Part shown: positions 1 to 8,731 of the stretch, one piece after another
How positions within the stretch are numbered: position 1 is the stretch's first letter
How the letters are laid out: the number at the start of each line of letters is the position of its first letter
Source: Moduliflexus sp964602655
GTDB taxonomy: Bacteria; Moduliflexota; Moduliflexia; Moduliflexales; Moduliflexaceae
Length of the DNA: 64,000 nt
Direction of reading: 5' to 3'
Assembly (NCBI GenBank): GCA_964602655.1
Contig: CAZRSF010000009.1
Location: forward strand, 48,609 to 112,608
Notes under the pieces: model-generated
The model's database searches: none
The model's input: the letters and a program-made list of their open reading frames with translations, nothing else
Told to the model about the DNA's origin: nothing
Translations under genes and position numbers: made by a program

Positions 1-2
1 AG

Positions 3-659
3 TTCACGGCGCAGGCCGCGAAAAATATGGATTGTTACGTGGTGACCGGTTTTATGGGATCGCCGGTCTGGAAATTCTGGTATTCCTTCCCGCCCACGAC
101 CGAAGAAATGGTGGAAAACGCTTTCCAGAAAATCAAAGAATGGTGGACGCCGATTTTGAACGATTTCGACGCGCATGGCGTGAAATTCGCGCTGGAAGTG
201 CATCCGACCGAAATCGCGTTCGATATTTACACGGCAGAACGACTGCTGAAAGTCTTCGAACGCCGCCCGGCGCTCGGTTTTAATTTTGATCCGAGCCATC
301 TGATCTGGCAGGGGATTCAGCCGCATCTGTTCATTCGCGATTTTGCCGACAGAGTCTATCATGTCCACATGAAAGACGCGGGCGTCACGTTAGACGGACG
401 CGCCGGCATTCTCGGCTCGCATCTGCCGTTCGGCGACGTGCGGCGCGGCTGGAATTTTCGCTCGTTGGGGCATGGCAGCGTGAATTTCGAAGAAATCATC
501 CGCGAATTGAACGCCGCGAGTTATTCCGGTCCGCTGTCGGTGGAATGGGAAGATAACGGCATGGAGCGCGAATTCGGCGCAAAAGAAGCGGCGGATTTCG
601 TCAAAAAGATCAATTTCTCGCCCTCGACGATTTCGTTCGATGGGGATATGAAGAATTAA
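3..659 (+). CDS. Sugar phosphate isomerase/epimerase (5' end cut by window)
   Basis: TIM-barrel protein of the xylose isomerase-like/AP endonuclease 2 superfamily. The reading frame is open from base 3, so the real start lies upstream and the ATG at 27 is probably internal. The metal-ligand signatures typical of the family are visible in order: ALEVHPTEIAFD (Glu), GFNFDPSHL (Asp/His), VYHVHMKDAG (His) and LSVEWEDNG (Glu). Members isomerise or epimerise sugars, inositol derivatives or sugar phosphates; the substrate cannot be read here. It lies just upstream of a ribose-type ABC importer on the same strand, so it probably acts on the imported sugar. Some relatives are annotated as IolE/IolI or hydroxypyruvate isomerase. 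Confidence 0.85.
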   Translation, partial: FTAQAAKNMDCYVVTGFMGSPVWKFWYSFPPTTEEMVENAFQKIKEWWTPILNDFDAHGVKFALEVHPTEIAFDIYTAERLLKVFERRPALGFNFDPSHLIWQGIQPHLFIRDFADRVYHVHMKDAGVTLDGRAGILGSHLPFGDVRRGWNFRSLGHGSVNFEEIIRELNAASYSGPLSVEWEDNGMEREFGAKEAADFVKKINFSPSTISFDGDMKN

Positions 660-663
660 CGAT

Positions 664-687
664 AGGAGTGTCAAAGCTTGCTTTGAC
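664..687. repeat. Single arm of the AGGAGTG-CAAAGCTTGCTTTG palindrome family
   Basis: The arm reads aggagtgtcaaagcttgctt and continues with tgac. It matches the arms of the full inverted-repeat elements at 32353-32440 and 47333-47421, but here only one arm is present. It forms a small hairpin on its own (gtcaaag-cttg-ctttgac). Confidence 0.6.
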
Positions 688-694
688 CGTTTGA

Positions 695-720
695 TAGGGC
701 GGGGATGCAACCCCGCCCTA
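695..720. repeat. GC-rich hairpin
   Basis: Perfect 10-base arms tagggcgggg / ccccgcccta around the loop atgcaa. It lies between the isomerase stop and the ABC ATPase start and could act as a terminator or attenuator. It shares the ggcgggga core with the hairpin at 4404-4443. A TATAAT hexamer follows at 724-729 but no good -35 is placed for it. Confidence 0.55.
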
Positions 721-736
721 CCGTATAATCATCATT

Positions 737-2227
737 ATGGAACAACTGTTTCGAGCCGAGCATATTTCAAAAGAATTCTCCGGGGTGCGGGTGCTGAACG
801 ACATCAACGTGGAGATTCGCAAAGGGGAAATTTTCGGCATTATCGGCGAAAATGGCGCGGGAAAATCCACCTTTGTGAAAATCATGAGCGGCATTTACAC
901 GCCATCAGCCGGGCAACTCTACCTTGATGGAATGCCGGTTGCGATCAAAAATCCGATTACCGGCAAGCGGCTCGGCATCAGCATGATCCCGCAGGAATTC
1001 AATTTGATCGGCACGCTCAACGTGTTCGAAAACATCTTCCTCGGCAACGAGCCGCGCAAGGCGGGACTGCTGAATAAAAAAGAGATGCGAGAAAAAACGC
1101 GCCACCTGCTGTTCGAATTGAATGCCGACATTTCGCCCGACGCGCCGATCAGTCAGTTGAGCGTGGCGCAAAAGCAGATGGTGGAAATCGCCAAAGCGTT
1201 GGCGCATGAATCCAAAATCCTGATTATGGATGAGCCGACGACCGTTTTGACCAGCCATGAAATCGAGATTCTGTACGCGCTGATGGAGCGGCTGCGGAGG
1301 CAGGGCGTGACGATGCTCTACATTTCCCACAAGCTGAAAGAGGTCAAGCGGATTTGTGACCGCGTGATGGTGCTGCGGGACGGTGATTTCATCAGTTTAG
1401 ACGACACGACGAATTTGGATGAGCATGAAATGGCGCGGCGCATGGTGGGGCGCGAATTGAATCAAATCTTTCCGGAAAAGACCGCGCCACAGCCTGAAGA
1501 AGCATTGCGCGTCGAGAATATGCACGTGCCGTCGTTCGTGAAAAATGCGTCGTTCGCGCTGAAACGGGGCGAGATTCTCGGCTTTGCCGGGCTGATGGGC
1601 GCGGGGCGGACGGAATTGGCCGAGGCGATTATGGGGTTGCGCAAACGGCAGCAGGGAACGATTTTCATTCGCGGTCAGCAGCGCCAGATTGTCTCTCCGG
1701 CGGATGCGGTCAAGCATAAATTAGGCTATCTATCGGAAGATCGCCAGGGGCGTGGCATTGTGATGAATTTCGACGTGCCGAGCAATATCACGCTGATTTC
1801 TCTGAAAAAATACAGCCAACTGCTCATCCAAAAGGCAAAAGAACGGGATACATCGGAGCAATACGTCAAAGAATTTTCGATTAAAGCCGCGTCGCTGAAA
1901 TCGCAGTTGCGTTATCTCAGCGGCGGTAATCAGCAGAAAGTCTATCTCGCCAAATGGATGGACACCGAGCCGGAAATTTTGATTTTGGACGAGCCGACGC
2001 GCGGCATTGACGTGAACGCGAAGCGCGAAATTTATCATTTTGTCAATCGGTTGGCGCGTTCCGGGATTGCCTGCATCCTGATTTCGTCGGAAATCGAGGA
2101 ATTGATGGGGCTGTGTTCCCGCGTCATCGTCATGCGGGAAGGCGAGATTACCGGCGAATTGACGAACGAGCAGATGAGCGAAGAAACGATTATGTTCCAT
2201 GCCACTGGATTGGCGGGAAAGGCTTGA
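737..2227 (+). CDS. Sugar ABC importer ATPase, duplicated (RbsA/MglA type)
   Basis: Energises uptake of a monosaccharide across the inner membrane. At 496 residues it has the usual length for the carbohydrate-uptake-2 (CUT2) family, with two ABC cassettes in tandem. Cassette 1 has Walker A GENGAGKST (about residue 35), a weak signature LSVAQKQ and Walker B LIMDEPTT. Cassette 2 has the degenerate Walker A GLMGAGRTEL usual for this family, signature LSGGNQQ and LILDEPTRGID. No clear Shine-Dalgarno precedes the ATG. The stop is one base before the ATG of the permease (2229), so the two are translated together. The substrate is unknown: ribose, xylose, galactose or a related sugar. Confidence 0.93.
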   Translation: MEQLFRAEHISKEFSGVRVLNDINVEIRKGEIFGIIGENGAGKSTFVKIMSGIYTPSAGQLYLDGMPVAIKNPITGKRLGISMIPQEFNLIGTLNVFENIFLGNEPRKAGLLNKKEMREKTRHLLFELNADISPDAPISQLSVAQKQMVEIAKALAHESKILIMDEPTTVLTSHEIEILYALMERLRRQGVTMLYISHKLKEVKRICDRVMVLRDGDFISLDDTTNLDEHEMARRMVGRELNQIFPEKTAPQPEEALRVENMHVPSFVKNASFALKRGEILGFAGLMGAGRTELAEAIMGLRKRQQGTIFIRGQQRQIVSPADAVKHKLGYLSEDRQGRGIVMNFDVPSNITLISLKKYSQLLIQKAKERDTSEQYVKEFSIKAASLKSQLRYLSGGNQQKVYLAKWMDTEPEILILDEPTRGIDVNAKREIYHFVNRLARSGIACILISSEIEELMGLCSRVIVMREGEITGELTNEQMSEETIMFHATGLAGKA

Positions 2228-2228
2228 T

Positions 2229-3170
2229 ATGAAGAGAAAACTCGATTTTGCCAAATTTGCCCCATTATTCGCGTTAGCGCTGTTATTCGTGATTTCCGCG
2301 TTTGCCAGCGAGCATTTTCTGAAACCCCAGAACTTGCTCAACATTCTGCGGCAGGTGTCGTACACCGGCGTCATTGCGCTTGGGCTGACATTCGTGGTGA
2401 TTTCCGGCGGCATTGACCTGTCTGTCGGCTCGATGGTGGCGTTTGTCGGCGGATTTGCGGTGCTGACGCTGAATCATTTCGGCGGCGGCGTCATGGCGAT
2501 TGTGTTAGCGATCTGCGTCGGCTTGCTTGTGGGGATGCTGGCCGGGGCGCTGAATGGCGTTGTTGTGACGAAAGGCCGGATCGCGCCTTTCATCGTCACG
2601 CTCGGCACGATGTCTATCTTCCGTTCGTTGACGCTCTACATCAGCAATGCCGGCGAATTTCGTTCCGCCAGCCAACTCTATCCGAAAATCGGCGCGGGGT
2701 TAGTGTTCGGCGTTCCGATTCCGGTCTGGGTCTTTCTTTTGTTAGCAGTTGTTTTTAATATTATTCTGAATAATACGCGCTATGGCCGGTATGTCTGCGC
2801 CGTCGGGTCGAATGAGCAAGTGGCGACCTATTCGGCCATCAAAGTGGATGTGATCAAGTTTTTCACCTACGTCATCACCGGCTTTACGGTCGGCGTGACG
2901 GCGGTCATGCTCTCCGCCCGGCTGAACTCCATCAGTTCATCCAACGCGGGCGTGTTTTACGAATTGGACGCGATTGCGTCGGTGGTCATCGGCGGCACGT
3001 CCATGTCCGGCGGCAGCGGCTCGATTTTCGGCACGGTCATCGGCGCGATTATTTTAGGCATTATCAACAACATGCTGAATATGTTAGGCGTTTCCCCCTA
3101 CTTGCAGGGCACGGTCAAAGGCATCGTGATTATTTTAGCCGTGCTGTTGCAATATAAGAAGAAAAACTGA
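2229..3170 (+). CDS. Sugar ABC importer permease (RbsC type)
   Basis: Integral membrane partner of the preceding ATPase, 313 residues, hydrophobic throughout with about eight to ten membrane segments. The family signature GGIDLSVGSMVAF is near residue 60, and VIGGTSMSGGSGS near residue 255. I chose ATG 2229 rather than the in-frame codon at 2199 because MKRKLDFAKFAPLF is a normal cytosolic start for the family and the earlier start lies inside the ATPase gene. The binding protein follows after a 265-base gap filled by a palindromic element. Confidence 0.92.
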   Translation: MKRKLDFAKFAPLFALALLFVISAFASEHFLKPQNLLNILRQVSYTGVIALGLTFVVISGGIDLSVGSMVAFVGGFAVLTLNHFGGGVMAIVLAICVGLLVGMLAGALNGVVVTKGRIAPFIVTLGTMSIFRSLTLYISNAGEFRSASQLYPKIGAGLVFGVPIPVWVFLLLAVVFNIILNNTRYGRYVCAVGSNEQVATYSAIKVDVIKFFTYVITGFTVGVTAVMLSARLNSISSSNAGVFYELDAIASVVIGGTSMSGGSGSIFGTVIGAIILGIINNMLNMLGVSPYLQGTVKGIVIILAVLLQYKKKN

Positions 3171-3176
3171 GTGTTT

Positions 3177-3311
3177 GCCCTGAAAGGGCAGTGAAATACA
3201 GCCTGAGGATTTATCCTCAGAACAGGCCAGAGGCAGATGCGCCCTGAAAGGGCGCTGGAATATTTTCCTGGGGATAAATCCCCAGGCTGTATTCCATTGC
3301 CCTTTCAGGGC
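3177..3311. repeat. Compound palindromic element with GCCCTGAAAGGGC boxes
   Basis: The outer arms, 3177-3205 and 3283-3311, are 29 bases each with two mismatches as an inverted repeat. Inside are a third gccctgaaagggc box (3241-3253) and two smaller stems, cctgaggatttatcctcag and cctggggataaatccccagg. A further gccctgaaagggc box is at 31210-31222. The element sits between the permease and the binding-protein gene, where a stem-loop could protect or attenuate mRNA. The mosaic of short palindromes resembles REP/BIME-type repeats. Confidence 0.75.
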
Positions 3312-3435
3312 AAAAAATCTATATTTCTCAATAAAAAGGGAGGTGGTAGTTGCCCGTCAAAAAGAAAGATGACATGTCACTCGATGCTGATCACACAATA
3401 ACCTGAACAACAGAAAACTTTCGGAGGATACTTGT

Positions 3436-4401
3436 ATGAGAAAAATTTTGGTAACGTTGTTGGTTGTGGCTACGGTGTTTGCGTTTACAACGGCGTCATT
3501 CGCGGAAAAAGTGAAAATTGGCGTCTCGATCCCCAGCGCGGATCACGGCTGGACGGGCGGCATTGTCTGGTGGGCGCAGAAGGCGATTGACGAATGGACA
3601 AAGAAAGACCCGGATGTGGAATTTTACCTCGTCACGGCGGATTCGCCGGAAAAACAAGTCGGCAATGTGGAAGATTTGATGGTCAAAGGGATTAACGCGC
3701 TCGTGATTCTGCCGCATGACTCCGCGCCGTTGACTCCGGTTGTCGAACAAGCTTACAGCAAAGGGATTTATACGGTCGTTGTGGATCGCGGTTTGACCAA
3801 ACAGGCGCAGAATGTGTACGTTGCTGGGGATAATCCTGGGCTTGGCCGCGTTAGCGGAGAATGGATGGCGAAAGAACTTGGCGGCAAAGGCAAAATTGTT
3901 GTGCTGGAAGGGATTCCGTGCGTCATCAATACGGAGCGCGTGGAAGCGTTCAACGAAGTGATGAAACAATTTCCGGGCATCGAAATCATGGATTCGCAGC
4001 CGGCGCACTGGTCAACCCAGAAAGGTCTGGAAATCATGGAAAACTATCTCCAGAAATACAGCCAGATTGACGCCGTGTGGGCGCAGGATGACGATGTGCT
4101 GAAAGGCGTGTTGCAGGCGTACAAAGAATCTGGCCGCAGCGACATCAAATTGTTCCTCGGCGGCGCAGGCGCGAAAGAAATGGTGAAAATGGTGATGGAT
4201 AAAGACCCGTTAGTTCGCGCGGATGTGACCTATCCGCCGTCTATGATCGCCACGTCCATCAGCCTCGCGGTCAAAGGCGTGAAGAACGTGCCGCTCGAAG
4301 GCTTCTATCAAATGAAAATACCTTCCAAAGTGATTTTGGCCTCCGAATTGATCACCCCGGAGAACGCCAAAGATTACTATTATCCAGACTCCGTGTTTTA
4401 A
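3436..4401 (+). CDS. Periplasmic sugar-binding protein of the ABC importer
   Basis: Captures sugar in the periplasm for the importer encoded upstream. It has 321 residues and a clean signal peptide (MRKILVTLLVVATVFAFTT, cleavage after SFA). The mature protein is a type-1 periplasmic binding fold (Peripla_BP_4, RbsB-like), with ligand-loop signatures SADHGWTGG near residue 35 and VVDRGLT near residue 118. A Shine-Dalgarno (cggagg) lies about ten bases before the ATG. Gene order ATPase-permease-binding protein is common in CUT2 systems. Two Trp in GGIVWWAQ and the QDDDVLKG motif fit a monosaccharide pocket, but the ligand is not identifiable. Confidence 0.92.
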   Translation: MRKILVTLLVVATVFAFTTASFAEKVKIGVSIPSADHGWTGGIVWWAQKAIDEWTKKDPDVEFYLVTADSPEKQVGNVEDLMVKGINALVILPHDSAPLTPVVEQAYSKGIYTVVVDRGLTKQAQNVYVAGDNPGLGRVSGEWMAKELGGKGKIVVLEGIPCVINTERVEAFNEVMKQFPGIEIMDSQPAHWSTQKGLEIMENYLQKYSQIDAVWAQDDDVLKGVLQAYKESGRSDIKLFLGGAGAKEMVKMVMDKDPLVRADVTYPPSMIATSISLAVKGVKNVPLEGFYQMKIPSKVILASELITPENAKDYYYPDSVF

Positions 4402-4403
4402 GT

Positions 4404-4443
4404 CAATCGAATGGGCGGGGATGCGTCCCCGCCCATTCGATTG
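4404..4443. terminator. Strong hairpin after the sugar-binding protein gene
   Basis: Perfect 18-base arms (4404-4421 and 4426-4443) around the loop tgcg, two bases after the stop codon. There is no T-run, so it is either an mRNA-stabilising 3' stem or a terminator of unusual form. It shares its GC-rich core with the hairpin at 695-720. Confidence 0.65.
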
Positions 4444-4486
4444 TTAGGCGTAACACTATATACGCAGTTCTCACAGGAAAGAACGC

Positions 4487-5662
4487 ATGAATAGAGATCA
4501 TCGTCGTGGTATACATATGTTGTTCATGATTCTATTGACGGTTGTTCCATATCATTCATTGGGGCAAGATGTCTCCAATATAGAGACGTTTCTTCGTCAT
4601 CGAGAAAAAGAAGTCTTCCAAGTTGAAGAGATTCCTAGAAAAAAGAATACACGTGCGAAATGGCTTGCCATCTTTGGAGATCGGTTATCTTCACAGGCTA
4701 CCCCGATTACGCTTGCTCTGTTTGAGGAGATCGGTGGCATACCACCCTATAAAGAAACCGTCATCCGACGATTTTTCTGTGGAGGAGGATTGGATATTTT
4801 CAAATTTCAGATCGGAAACTTTTCAGGAAAACTTCACGATGAGGTGCTGATTGAACACCAATATTTAAGTGCAGGGAATCGCGGAGGAGTCGCCATTGAT
4901 AGTGTCCATCTGTTTGCCTTGTCCGCTCCGTATCCCGAGTTACTGCAATTAGATACCCGATACTTTGACTGGAATGATGGACAAGAAGATGAATTCACGA
5001 CAACTTTTGAATTTCATGCTCCCACCCAGAATGGCAGGTATGGGATGGTCACAACCCATCAGATGTTTACCATCACGACTGATGATGGAGCATATTATAA
5101 ATATGGTATTCCGGGGACTCCAGTCTACACCTTAACGAGCGGAAAATATCTCCGTTTTACCCCTATCACGCGGTTATTTGCTGTTGATTACAATCCCTAC
5201 TACTATACAGTGAAGGAAGGTGAGAAGGTCCTGATTCAATACCAATGCCCCTACATTGAGAATATCGAGAATCTCGATATCGGGGACGAAGGCGCCTCAC
5301 AAGACGCATTGTATCGATTTTATTGTGAAACGGGAAACGAGCCAGAAATTCAACGGATTGTCCTCGTGAACGATGGCATTCCTCTTCAAATCGCTCCCGA
5401 AACATTTTCTGAGGATACCCAGTTACTCGGATTCACGATGCTCCCTGCATACGAGCAGAAAAAACAGATTGGCTTTCAAGCATATCATGATACCGAACAT
5501 CTCTACTATGTGTGGGATATTATCACCAATCAGGTATATTTTCAAGGGATTGATACGAGAACTGGAAAGACTATCATTTCAGACAATCTACGGGAAAATT
5601 CGCAAGAAGTGAAAGAAATCAAAGCATTCATAGAGGCTGAGAACGACGTGAAATCGCCCTAA
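4487..5662 (+). CDS. Unrecognised secreted protein
   Basis: I do not recognise this 391-residue protein. It starts with a likely signal sequence (hydrophobic MLFMILLTVVPYHSLG, residues 11-26), preceded by an aggaaag Shine-Dalgarno, so it is probably exported. The rest is rich in beta-type and aromatic sequence with no transmembrane segment, no cysteine pairing pattern and no catalytic motif I can name. Codons are visibly more AT-rich than in the flanking ABC genes, suggesting separate origin. It stands alone behind the hairpin at 4404-4443; the next gene (5815) has similar base use and may share its history. Confidence 0.7.
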   Translation: MNRDHRRGIHMLFMILLTVVPYHSLGQDVSNIETFLRHREKEVFQVEEIPRKKNTRAKWLAIFGDRLSSQATPITLALFEEIGGIPPYKETVIRRFFCGGGLDIFKFQIGNFSGKLHDEVLIEHQYLSAGNRGGVAIDSVHLFALSAPYPELLQLDTRYFDWNDGQEDEFTTTFEFHAPTQNGRYGMVTTHQMFTITTDDGAYYKYGIPGTPVYTLTSGKYLRFTPITRLFAVDYNPYYYTVKEGEKVLIQYQCPYIENIENLDIGDEGASQDALYRFYCETGNEPEIQRIVLVNDGIPLQIAPETFSEDTQLLGFTMLPAYEQKKQIGFQAYHDTEHLYYVWDIITNQVYFQGIDTRTGKTIISDNLRENSQEVKEIKAFIEAENDVKSP

Positions 5663-5814
5663 CGATCTGCTTGCACTGGACGCCAAAAGGACGCAGAATA
5701 AAATTCAGCGGTAAAGATAACGCTAAGGTGGTCATGCCATCTGCTCGCATGATGAAGTGCGGCGTTAGATATCTTCCCTCCAACATCTGAAAAAACACAC
5801 CGAGGAGAACACAC

Positions 5815-6267
5815 ATGTCGTCGCGATATTCCATTGTGTATTGTCGAAAAGAACGTGATGGAAGATTTCAAGAAGTCAGCGCGTCCTTCGAATCGCCTGA
5901 GTTCGATGATCAGGATTTGACGGAATTTTCAGCAGAACATGGGGACGTGATCTATTTAGCGGAACAAGAGAATGTCGGGTTCATCCATTATGAGCATTGG
6001 CAGCATGGCCGACTGGTGAGGCGGCTCAAATACAATGACGATTACGCATGGCTTAGTGCCGATGGCGAACCAGAGGATTGGGAGAGGAACGAGGTCTTTT
6101 CGCCTGAGAATCTCTCCAAAACATTGGCCTGTTATGATCCGGAACGGCATGAAGAAATTCACGCCGCATGGCAAAGAAAACGCATTCAAGCCGGCGATGC
6201 CTTTCCTGTCTTAGGATTGATGAATATCATTCATATTTTACGACAGTATTGGGATTTACCGAATTGA
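5815..6267 (+). CDS. Unrecognised acidic soluble protein
   Basis: A 150-residue protein with a good ribosome site (gaggag, eight bases before ATG). No signal peptide or membrane segment. It is acidic and aromatic-rich in the middle (HYEHWQHGRLVRRLKYNDDY, residues 60-79), followed by DGEPEDWERNEVF. The pattern resembles small bacterial proteins seen in contact-toxin immunity or other accessory loci, but I cannot tie it to a named family. Base use resembles the preceding gene. Confidence 0.65.
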   Translation: MSSRYSIVYCRKERDGRFQEVSASFESPEFDDQDLTEFSAEHGDVIYLAEQENVGFIHYEHWQHGRLVRRLKYNDDYAWLSADGEPEDWERNEVFSPENLSKTLACYDPERHEEIHAAWQRKRIQAGDAFPVLGLMNIIHILRQYWDLPN

Positions 6268-6326
6268 TCGGCATTGCGCAAGGCTCAAGAATTTGAATAT
6301 TATTGAATCGCAACAAACACATCAAT

Positions 6327-6367
6327 GCTGAAAAACAGAACAGGCCGCCTGTTCAACGATTTTCAGC
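6327..6367. repeat. Hairpin before the hydrolase gene
   Basis: Outer arms gctgaaaa / ttttcagc and inner arms gaacagg / cctgttc around ccg. It ends about 20 bases before the hydrolase start and could be the terminator of the preceding gene or a leader structure. Confidence 0.45.
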
Positions 6368-6389
6368 CTGTAACAAAGAAAGGAACGCT

Positions 6390-7228
6390 ATGCTTTCTCA
6401 CTGGACGCAACATGATCTGCTGATCAATGGCGCAAAATTACACTACTACCGCACCGGTCATGGGGATAAACGCCCATTCGTGTTGGTGCATGGCTTTTCG
6501 GATAGCGGTCTCTGCTGGACGCCTACAGCGCGCGACCTTGAATCCGAATATGACATTATCATGCCGGATATGCGCGGACACGGCCTGTCGGCGCGGGTGC
6601 ATCCCGGCGAAACGGTGGATATGGCCGCCGATGTGGCGGAACTCATCAGCCATTTNNNNNNNNNNTAGAGCGCCCAATTTTGGGGGGGCATTCGATGGGA
6701 GCGATGATTTCCTTTCAAGTTGGGGTGCGTTTCCCGGATTTGATTAGCGCCCTGATGTTGGAAGACCCGCCCTGGTGGTTCTCCGAATCGGAACATGCGC
6801 TCAACGGCGATCCGGCGGAAAACCCCATCGCGAAATGGGCGAAGACGTTGTCCTCCCAGACGTTCGAAGAGTTGTTGGCGCAATACCGTCAGGACAACCC
6901 TGATTGGCCTGAAGAGACGGTGCGCGTGATGGTTGAGTCCAAAAAACAGCTTGATCCCGCAATCATTGATATGATGGTGGATGCGCTACGCATCATGGGA
7001 CAGACCTGGCAAACAGCCATTCAACGTATCGTTCAGCCAGTGCTGCTCATTGCGGCCAACCCGGAACTTGGAGGGATCGTTACCCCTGAAGTCGTCGCGA
7101 GCGTTCGCGAATCGAACCCTAACGTGACTATTGTCACGATCCCGGATGCGGGGCATCTCATCCGATTTGACCGATACGCCGCCTTCATGGACGCTTTGCG
7201 AGGGTTCTTAAAACAGATATCGTCTTGA
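6390..7228 (+). CDS. Alpha/beta hydrolase, interrupted by an assembly gap
   Basis: Alpha/beta-fold hydrolase. Start chosen at ATG 6390 behind aaagaaagga. Visible in order: oxyanion strand FVLVHGFSDSG (about residue 30), MPDMRGHGLS (about 55), nucleophile elbow GGHSMG after the gap, and catalytic His in PDAGHLIRFD near the end. Ten N at 6656-6665 break the frame: the upstream half is in one frame and the downstream half in another. The downstream half resumes as ERPILGGHSMG, exactly where the fold needs it, so I read one intact gene with a mis-sized gap rather than two genes. Substrate unknown; esterase, lactonase or haloperoxidase-like relatives are all possible. Confidence 0.85.
6656..6665. 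other. Assembly gap (10 N)
   Basis: A placeholder of ten N inside the hydrolase gene. The frames on either side can be joined only if the true length is 3k+2 bases, so ten is not the real size. Five bases would give the usual family spacing H-L-x-L-E-R-P before the GGHSMG elbow. Confidence 0.9.
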
Positions 7229-7668
7229 TCCGGCAACCGCTGCTGGATAGATACGATTCTCAAAAAAGCGCCATGTCGCGAGAATCATGATCCGGCAGCC
7301 GTATGAGGCTGATTGCATACTATCGGTATTCCGCAAGATGGAAATCTGGTAAAATATCTCGATAAAATAGATCGTGATTTTTCCCATCCGGCTCTTGACT
7401 ATTTTTTCCAACGCGCTATTTACGTCAGTATATACGCATCCTTTTTTCATCACTCCAAACATGACGCAAACCGCTGCCATGAGATTGTGAGAGGAGGTGG
7501 TGAACGGCAAACAGGCTGCCATCGTCGAATACTTCATCATCACGACAGTGATTCACTGACGTCAACCACGACAAAGGAGCCAGGCGTGTCATGTGTCTCG
7601 CTTCATAGGCGCGGCGAGCGAAGCGCATGCGCCAGAAACGATTTACTCATGATAACCTGGAACAGACT
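7229..7668. other. Intergenic stretch without a clear feature
   Basis: Between the hydrolase and the next binding-protein gene. Short open frames exist on both strands but none has a ribosome site or family-like sequence. A ttgact hexamer near 7395 lacks a convincing -10. I see no strong palindrome. Confidence 0.5.
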
Positions 7669-8637
7669 ATGAGAAGAAGAATGGGTTGGGCTATCGGGCT
7701 GTGCCTCTTGTTTGCAACACTCTGGACGGCGACTGTGTGGGCTGAGGAAGAATATATTTTGGTCGGGATCAATACGTCGGGATGGATTTTTGCCCCTGAC
7801 ATTCAATCGTTCCATGCCACCGGCAAAAGCCTTGGGGTGAAAACCACCGTGGTCGGCCCAAACGATATTAATCTGGACACCTTCCTCGAAGCGTTCGAAC
7901 AGGCCATTGAGCAACGCCCGGCAGGCATGGTCGTCATTGCATGGGCTCCGCCTGTGGGCGCCTTGATTGATAAGGCGATGGCAGCCGGTATTCCGGTGGT
8001 CACGTTTGATAGTGATCTCCCCAATAGCCAACGGATTTGTTTTGTCGGGTCAGACTGGAATGCGCTGGGAAAAAAACTGGCGGAAGCGTTGGTCAAGGAA
8101 TTGAACGGCAAAGGCAAAGTGGCAATGATCGGATTAGTCGGCCTGCCGAACATGCATACGGCGTTTCAAGGGTTCCAGGAATACATGGCGGGTTATCCTG
8201 ACATCACGGTGTTGGGCGTGCAGGACGATAAAGGATCCCAGGAGGAAGGGGCGCGGGTGACCGCGCAGTTGCTTCAGGCGCATCCGGATTTGGCTGGCAT
8301 TGCCGGGTTCGATGCGATTGCCGGCGACGGCATTTGTACGGCGCTGAAAGATGCGGGCTTAACCGGCAAGGTGAAAGTGGTGATGAATGATATTAGTCCG
8401 GCTCATTTGCGGTTCTTGCAAGAGGACGCCGCGCAGTTTGTCCTCGGCCAAAAGCGCGAACTGTTTACCCATTACGCCTTGCGGGTGCTGTATGACATCA
8501 ATCATCCGGAAGGTGTGAATAATATTAAGTTCACCTCGGATGATCGCCAGATTAATATTTTCCCGGTACCGGATCAGATTTTTACCGGTTTTCTGTCGGT
8601 GACCAAAGAGAATTTACCGTTGTTTATGGGACAATAA
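7669..8637 (+). CDS. Periplasmic sugar-binding protein, paired with a chemoreceptor
   Basis: Type-1 periplasmic sugar-binding protein (Peripla_BP_4 fold), 322 residues from ATG 7669. This start places a proper signal peptide (MRRRMGWAIGLCLLFATLW, cleavage after VWA) at the N terminus; the in-frame ATG at 7627 would add 14 residues before it. Fold markers are LVGINTSGW, VVTFDSDLPNS (about residue 118) and CFVGSDWNALGK. There is no permease or ATPase next to it. Instead a methyl-accepting chemotaxis gene follows 94 bases downstream, so this protein probably delivers a sugar signal to that receptor, as RbsB/MglB do for Trg in enterics. Confidence 0.88.
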   Translation: MRRRMGWAIGLCLLFATLWTATVWAEEEYILVGINTSGWIFAPDIQSFHATGKSLGVKTTVVGPNDINLDTFLEAFEQAIEQRPAGMVVIAWAPPVGALIDKAMAAGIPVVTFDSDLPNSQRICFVGSDWNALGKKLAEALVKELNGKGKVAMIGLVGLPNMHTAFQGFQEYMAGYPDITVLGVQDDKGSQEEGARVTAQLLQAHPDLAGIAGFDAIAGDGICTALKDAGLTGKVKVVMNDISPAHLRFLQEDAAQFVLGQKRELFTHYALRVLYDINHPEGVNNIKFTSDDRQINIFPVPDQIFTGFLSVTKENLPLFMGQ

Positions 8638-8665
8638 TCCGCCGTCAGAGGAATGGAAGCGTTAC

Positions 8666-8712
8666 CAGGGAAATAGGCTGCGCTGCAACGGGGGCAGCCG
8701 CGTATTTCCCTG
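8666..8712. repeat. Stem-loop between binding protein and chemoreceptor
   Basis: Outer arms cagggaaata / tatttccctg and inner arms ggctgc / gcagcc. Placed in the 94-base spacer, it would suit differential expression of an abundant binding protein over its receptor. Confidence 0.6.
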
Positions 8713-8731
8713 CGGCATAGGGAGAGATGCA

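Noticed and set aside
1730..2413. Minus-strand open frame of 227 codons
   Set aside because: Antisense of the ABC ATPase and permease genes, which have clear motifs.
7313..7672. Plus-strand frame of 119 codons before the sugar-binding protein
   Set aside because: No ribosome site, His/Arg-rich and no family-like sequence; overlaps the start of a clear gene.
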